Shown in pieces: positions 59,038 through 64,000 of a stretch of DNA of 64,000 nucleotides. The DNA is from Megamerina dolium. Its lineage: Eukaryota > Arthropoda > Insecta > Diptera > Megamerinidae. The position numbers were made by a program, and so were the translations under genes. The first letter of the stretch is position 1; every line of letters starts with the position of its first letter. The notes below the pieces were generated by a model. That model was not told the origin of the DNA, made no database searches, and was given only the letters and a program-made list of their open reading frames with translations. Location of the stretch: positions 18,819,345 through 18,883,344 of the forward strand of contig OY978527.1 in NCBI GenBank assembly GCA_963854835.1, read 5' to 3'.

Positions 59038-59750
59038 GGGGTAAAAGTGGAACTCTATAACATGTGGATGGAAGAAATATATTTGCACCATGAAGTTAGT
59101 TGATTCTTTGCAGTGATATTCAAGAAATTAAGACAGCGTGATCTTGAACAATTTCACATAAGATCCACAGTGTTTGATTCTTTGTTCAGCCTCACAAGGT
59201 TTTAAAATGCGCACATGTACCTACGCGCGCATTGGATTTTTACTTGAATTACAATCTTTATTTCTATCAGTAATGATAGAAATAAAGATTGCGCCGGAAA
59301 CGAAACAGTACGAGTAGTAGGCAAATAAGAAGTATCAAAATCCCATACAAAAGATAAATAAAATTGCGAGTATTTATATAAACTTGTAAAATAAGCAATA
59401 TTTATTACTTTATTATGAAAAATATTAGAAGAAACAAGTAAATGAACATGCCGCGAAAAATGTATGTAACCTAAAGTGATCAGAGGTTGCCTAAGTGAAA
59501 AAGCTGTCAAAAAGCGAAGAGGTTTCGTGTTTTCATTAAAAGTTTTATTGTGCCATTATGTATACATGTATGAAAACTAAAAAGGATTAAGTAATTATAA
59601 CAATAATTAAAAAAAGAATTAATTAAGAATTAATAAAAACTAATTTACTATTTTAGTGAATTTTCTTTTTTTTCTTGAGATCGGCTTATTTAATTTCTTC
59701 GTTTAGTTTTCTAATCTCGAAGAACATCCTCGCCCGTAACAACAATTTCT

Positions 59751-60602
59751 TTACTTAATATTGGAATTAATACCGGAAGATTGCTCGATATGTTTTTGTA
59801 CAAAATTATTTGCTATGAGCAACCCATTTCCATTAATTTTTTTACATTCTTGGGCAAGTTTTGCTAAACTCCTTTTTAAAACTTGTATGTTATATCCACA
59901 CTTCATTTCCGTGCGGAGAAGCAAATTTTCTTCCTTTACGATTTACTATGTTTATAATAAACATATACAATATATATTTATATATATATTAGTTCACCTG
60001 TACGATTACCTTACACTTTCTTTCGTAATTCTTCCACCTCTTCGAGTTGCTAGCGTTATGCAGATTTTGAGCAGAGTTTTGAGGCTTTTCCAAGTACATT
60101 TGAAGAGTGGAAGGCGAATTTTCTTTATTTTCTTATGTAGTAATGATGCTAACTTTGTCATCAACTTCAATATTATCCAATCTTACCTCTGTTAAGAAGT
60201 TAATTTAATCAGTTGAATATTTCATTGTTATAATCAACAATTTTTTGTTACCATTAACAGCATTTTCCGAATTCTGAACCCTCTGTTCTCCAAGAGTTGT
60301 CCCACCATATACTCGGCAGCCAGTTGGCACAACCCCGCGCTCCATTTCATTTCAGAAATGCGAATGCTGTGCAAATAAAATAAATAAATTTTACACATTT
60401 CATATTGCTTGAGGTCCATAAAATCATCATTTATGAAATGGTCCTCATAAATCACACTATTTTTGTGGTTGAAAGTATTTGATTGCCGGCAGAAGCCATT
60501 CCACTTTTTTGCCAAAGCCACAGCACACGGAATGGAAAAATAGTTCTTTAAGAACGATTTGTCAGAACTATCGTCATTGCAACTCGCCACTGCACACTTC
60601 AT
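59751..60602 (-). pseudogene. THAP-domain gene, probably decayed
   Basis: From ATG 60602, MKCAVASCNDDSSDK, LAKKWNGFCRQ and IYEDHFINDDFM follow the THAP C2CH zinc-finger layout (CxxxC ... W ... C..HF...F). The third cysteine (usual CSxHF) is Y. Downstream minus-strand blocks include ENKENSPSTLQMYLEKPQNS after an in-frame stop (TAA at about 60143) and a last block from about 59932 to the stop at 59751, MKCGYNIQVLKRSLAKLAQEC, a coiled-coil typical of THAP protein C-termini. The intron that would join the first two blocks is only 30 nt, too short to be believable. I therefore call it a pseudogene or unusually structured gene. Confidence 0.5.
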
Positions 60603-60799
60603 TTATAAAATTCACATTTTTTCAGTCAAAAGTGTTTTAAATAACCGCCTACTATACAAATGCAAGAATTATAAAATTTATACGAACAGCTGACTATCAA
60701 ACTCAGACCCCAAATTTCTACCATTCTTGTGGTATAATAATACAAAGTAACCATTCGGAAAAGTTCTCATGAATGAAGGAGAAAAAGTAAATAAAACAA

Positions 60800-61007
60800 T
60801 AATGCTGCAACTAGCCACCGACGTAAAAACGTAGAACGTGTCAGCTGACACGACCTATCTTATGGGAATGTCGTGTTAACGAAAACTCACCACCGTATGA
60901 CGGTGACGTAGACGTTGCTCGTAGCGGATAAAATCAATGCAATTTTGTATGTTCTTACGTACGGGCGGTACGTACGAACGCTACGTCGGTGGCTAGTTGC
61001 AGCATAA
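60800..61007. mobile_element. PIF/Harbinger-type MITE, 202 bp
   Basis: Element 60803-61004 with 23-bp perfect inverted ends TGCTGCAACTAGCCACCGAC..., flanked by TAA on both sides. CpG-rich TACG motifs inside. Non-coding. Different family from the 528-bp MITE. Confidence 0.88.
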
Positions 61008-61693
61008 CAAACACATGGGAAAAGAAGAAGAATTAGAAATGGAAACAATAGAAGTAGAAAAGAAAATTGCAACATTGCAACATTGAAACAGAACAATAAT
61101 TGACGCAATAATATATACGCAATTACCCACACTGAGATAATTCCATTTTCCTTGTATTCTTTTTGTTTTTTTTTTTTTGTTCGAAGTACTAAAAATATTT
61201 TATTATTGAAACGTTTTATGAAAGTGATTGTGTTTTATTTTCTGAAAATGTATTTTAATGTTGTCGTCCACGTGTCCTGTACGTTCCTGAACGTTAAAAT
61301 TTGACTGAAAACCTGCAAAACGAGTTCAAACTTATATTAAACGACAAATAGAGTTAAACTAGCCCTTCAAACCTGGCTCTAATAGTATGTTTACACATAG
61401 ATATTACCACAACTAGATTACGAAAACCTATGTACTCGTTTACACAGTAAAATTTATGCCCCTATTGCGGTTCACAACTTTTGTAACAGTTTGGTCGCCG
61501 TCGAGAAATTCATATTGCCGTCCTCAACTCGACTGGCGGCTGATTTTTTTGATTGTGTTCATTATTTTTGTGGTATTGCCGTTTGCAACTCTGTTTCAGC
61601 TTGGTCGACAAGCACGTTAAATATACACCACTGCTCATAAGCAGTTGTGTTTGCATCAGTTGCAGTTTACTTTAAACTAATAAAGCCAAAAAT

Positions 61694-61834
61694 AATGGAG
61701 AGATCGTGAGTAATAATTAGCTTGGCTTCATATTGTAATTTCTCAACATTTTATACATTTTCAGAAGTTTAAAAATTACAACCAAAGCTCAATTTGAGAG
61801 GCTTGTTCAACTAATGGACCAGAATCCAAGCTAA
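61694..61834 (+). pseudogene. Truncated Myb/SANT-like gene of the Harbinger element
   Basis: Exon 1 61694-61705, GT-AG intron 61706-61764, exon 2 from 61765. Joined it reads MERSSLKITTKAQFERLVQLMDQNPS and then a stop at 61832, where the central deletion begins. KAQFERLVxxMxxxP is the first helix of the Myb/SANT-like DNA-binding protein that PIF/Harbinger elements carry beside the transposase. Only about 26 residues remain. Confidence 0.7.
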
Positions 61835-61966
61835 CAAAGTAGATGTGAATCTAAGAAAATAAGATTTTTTTTTAAATAATTTAAGTTATCTTCCATTTAC
61901 CAAAGAGACTGAAATGAATTTAAAAAATAAATAAGAGATAAATTTATTGAGCTTGGAAAGAACGCA

Positions 61967-62413
61967 TTATATTATTTCTGATACTCCTTGCAGCGTCTGT
62001 TTCGTCTCCAATACATCTAATACTTCTTTTAAAACAAGTGACATTGTAGATTGAGCCACTCCTATATTGAAGTCATTGCCGCTGCTCTTCTGGTAGCTTC
62101 CATCAGCGAAAAATCTAAGAGCAGCACACAATTTCAATATTGGTGGTATAGATACGACACGCACAGATTTCTTGAAATGGTCTTTTACGTCATCCAGCAA
62201 AAAGCAAAATGCCTCTTTGCTCAGTCGAAAATAGCTAATAAATCTATAAAAAAATTTATTATTTGCTTTTATTTATTTTGAACAATATTTATACTTTTCG
62301 CTAGGTAGTTCAAGAGGGTTAGAGTCATCACGAATTTTTCTCCGTAAGCGTAGCAAATCAATTTTCGCGTCTTCGTTTTCATCTTCATAAAACAAATCTA
62401 CACTAATATCCAT
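61967..62413 (-). pseudogene. Harbinger transposase, N-terminal part only
   Basis: Exon 1 62295-62413 (MDISVDLFYEDENEDAKIDL ... NPLELPSEK), GT-AG intron 62244-62294, exon 2 from 62243 (FISYFRLSKEAFCFLLDDV). ALRFFADGSYQ and FNIGVAQSTMSLVLKEV match the helix-turn-helix region of HARBI1-like transposases (ALRFFATGSYQ, GVSxSTVSRxIxxV). The frame closes at 61967 before any DDE catalytic residue because of the central deletion. The intron phase gives a continuous protein. Confidence 0.88.
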
Positions 62414-62639
62414 TTTAAATAATTTTCACAGCAAAAAACAATTGTATATTTCCTTAATTTTTACTTTTAATCGACCACTTTTCTGTCATAAGTGATATTT
62501 TAAGCTGGTAACGCCATAACAATTTCAACCGAAAACAGTGGTGTACCACAATACCAAAAAATAGTTTGGTCTTGTTGAAGTCGGGTCGACTCGAAGACGA
62601 CCAAACTGGGTTGAGTGGTGAACCGCAATAGGGGCATTA

Positions 62640-63116
62640 GTTTTAAAGAGATTGTTGGCTGTCAAGATCCAACGTCAAATCAACGCTAATTGTGATTTTA
62701 TTGCCTTCTTCACGAAATAATCGATAAAAAACAGAGTTGAATAGAGGAAAATCTAACAAAGTTATTTGCATAAAATCCTAGATTATGGCGGCAGTATTTT
62801 TATATGGAAAATCTGCTTCTTTGAAATTATATTTCAGTTATAATCTCAAAAATGTAGATGATCTCGTATGTGTAAACATACAATAAGAAGCCAATTTCTG
62901 AGATTATATTGTGCAGCCAAGAAGAATCTTTTAAAATTGCTGTACCTTCATTATTTGATTCTGACCGCAACTATTACTTATTGAACACAACCAATCGAAT
63001 CAATTGTTATTGTGAATGCGTTGTGAAAATAAGAACCACCTATTAGAAAAAGTCATTTTAACAAGCTTTTGTTTGGAGTTTTGTAAATATAACAAATAGA
63101 ACAAATTATTTTAAAA
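62640..63116. other. Upstream region of the zinc-finger gene
   Basis: No other coding feature. Should contain the promoter and 5' UTR of the 63117 gene. No confident TATA or initiator was picked. Confidence 0.5.
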
Positions 63117-64000
63117 ATGTCTACAGAATTTGAAAATATCAATATCTTTGAATTGAAGCCTAATAATACTTACGACCAACACTGCGCAGAAATCTTTATA
63201 ACAATAGATAAATTATTCGTTTTTCATTGTTCACTTTGCTCAGAGAAATACACTAATTTTGAAACTTTAGCAGAACACATACTAGGGTATCATTATTCAT
63301 ATGAAGATAGTACTGCTGAAATTCTTGATGATATATGCGAGGATATACAAGACGATTTCAATGATTTAATTGAGCAAGTCGAAGAAAGTTCTGCAGAAGA
63401 TGAAGTACAACATGAAGAAAAACGATTGGATTATGAATTTGTTGACCTCGGTCGAAAATCGGATAAAAGCCAGCATGACCAACAGACAATTACTAATGTT
63501 ACGAGAAAACAACTGTCAACGTTACCAGCTATATCAGATGTTTCTATGAAGCCTTTTACAGTAATTCATATGATAAATTTGTTGAAATTACTCAAACATT
63601 GACTATATATTTCTACTTCTCCAATAGAAAAATGAACAATTGTCAATAACTGAATTGCAAACACCCATAAACCAACTGCATCAAAACACCCTGCTAAAGC
63701 ACAAAAAAGAAACAGTTACAACAAAAGTAGGATCTAACATAAGTTCAGCAACATCTCATGATGCAAGAAATATTTCATCAGTAAGTATGAACTACATACG
63801 TCAACGTTTTTAAATAATCCAATTCTTATATAGACTAAGGTAAATAGTCAAACTATTGAATTGGAAGCAATGATGAAGAAGTTGCAAGAAAAAATAGCAG
63901 CCATGCGTAAAAAAAAGGCAACAACCCCGGCAAAGGTAATGGCTGTAAAACAGATTGAGGCACCACCAAGAACTAAAATTTCTAAGACGAGAATACCAGT
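63117..64000 (+). CDS. Single C2H2 zinc-finger protein with coiled-coil (5' part, continues off window)
   Basis: The only convincing host gene. Exon 1 (63117-63560) begins MSTEFENINIFELKPNN at an ATG preceded by AAAA, encodes a C2H2 finger FHCSLCSEKYTNFETLAEHI plus LGYH (C-x2-C-x12-H-x5-H, residues about 40-62) and a long acidic stretch (EDSTAEILDDICEDIQDDFN). Introns 63561-63627 (GTAATT..AATAG, 67 nt) and 63781-63833 (GTAAGT..TATAG, 53 nt) are canonical and both fall in phase 0, so exon 2 (63628-63780, KNEQLSITELQTPINQL) and exon 3 (63834-end, IELEAMMKKLQEKIAAMRKK) join in frame. Exon 3 is a basic coiled-coil followed by a lysine/proline-rich segment and is cut by the window edge. Probably nuclear; function not recognised. 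No stop, frameshift or element lies inside it. Confidence 0.85.

Larger units (their letters stand above)
61456..62639. mobile_element. Internally deleted PIF/Harbinger element with both gene starts
   Basis: A 1178-bp element (61459-62636) with inverted ends TGCCCCTATTGCGGTTCAC and TTA on both sides (61456-61458, 62637-62639). Subterminal AGTTTGGTCG repeats. Contains the start of a Myb/SANT-like gene (plus) and of the transposase gene (minus), converging on a central deletion near 61835-61966, where both are truncated. Confidence 0.93.

Noticed and set aside
60367..60396. 30-nt intron in the THAP gene
   Set aside because: It has GT and AG ends but is shorter than fly introns are known to be, and joining it does not restore a convincing protein.

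Overview
This window looks like transposon-dense intergenic DNA from a higher fly. It is AT-rich and full of simple repeats, and it holds many decayed Tc1/mariner copies, tRNA-derived SINEs, Jockey- and RTE-like LINE fragments, Ty3/gypsy and BEL/Pao pieces and several PIF/Harbinger elements. A DD41D (rosa-type) mariner, a family first described from Ceratitis, fits a tephritid fruit fly, but this is inference. No prokaryotic features, rRNA, CRISPR or true tRNA genes were seen.

Layout. 0-5.5 kb: LINE RNase H, endonuclease and reverse-transcriptase scraps, then a nearly complete DD41D mariner (3582-4885) inside an older, unrecognised coding remnant. 6.8-9.8 kb: a fold-back repeat, a SINE with target duplications and a second DD41D mariner. 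11-21 kb: fragments of several mariner lineages, two near-identical Harbinger-type MITEs (11945-12472, 16801-17327) and a long TA microsatellite. 23-28 kb: mariner and SINE fragments, tandem repeats and a Tc1 element with inverted repeats of about 237 bp (26379-28073). 29-39 kb: a hairpin, an RTE remnant, more mariner copies, an element with long inverted repeats and a cysteine-rich ORF, and a pogo-like transposase pseudogene with a psq helix-turn-helix. 39-44 kb: a Harbinger transposase pseudogene, then a young Ty3/gypsy element (40311-44148) with identical LTRs that lacks protease, RT and RNase H but keeps a gag-integrase reading frame. 44-58 kb: a Jockey-like LINE, two more gypsy copies, a gypsy fragment with a perfect hairpin, two BEL gag remnants, SINE insertions, a mariner, and a third copy of the MITE inserted in a gypsy LTR. 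58-63 kb: a perfect 44-bp palindrome, two further Harbinger-type MITEs, a decayed THAP-domain gene and an internally deleted Harbinger element that still shows both a Myb/SANT-like and a transposase gene start.

The only convincing host gene is at the right edge (63117 onward): a single C2H2 zinc finger, an acidic linker and a coiled-coil exon, with phase-compatible introns, continuing beyond the window. Most other coding sequence is mobile-element debris. The nesting order (MITE in gypsy LTR, SINE in BEL gag, SINE in Jockey RT, MITE in mariner, mariner in a gene remnant) gives a relative insertion history.
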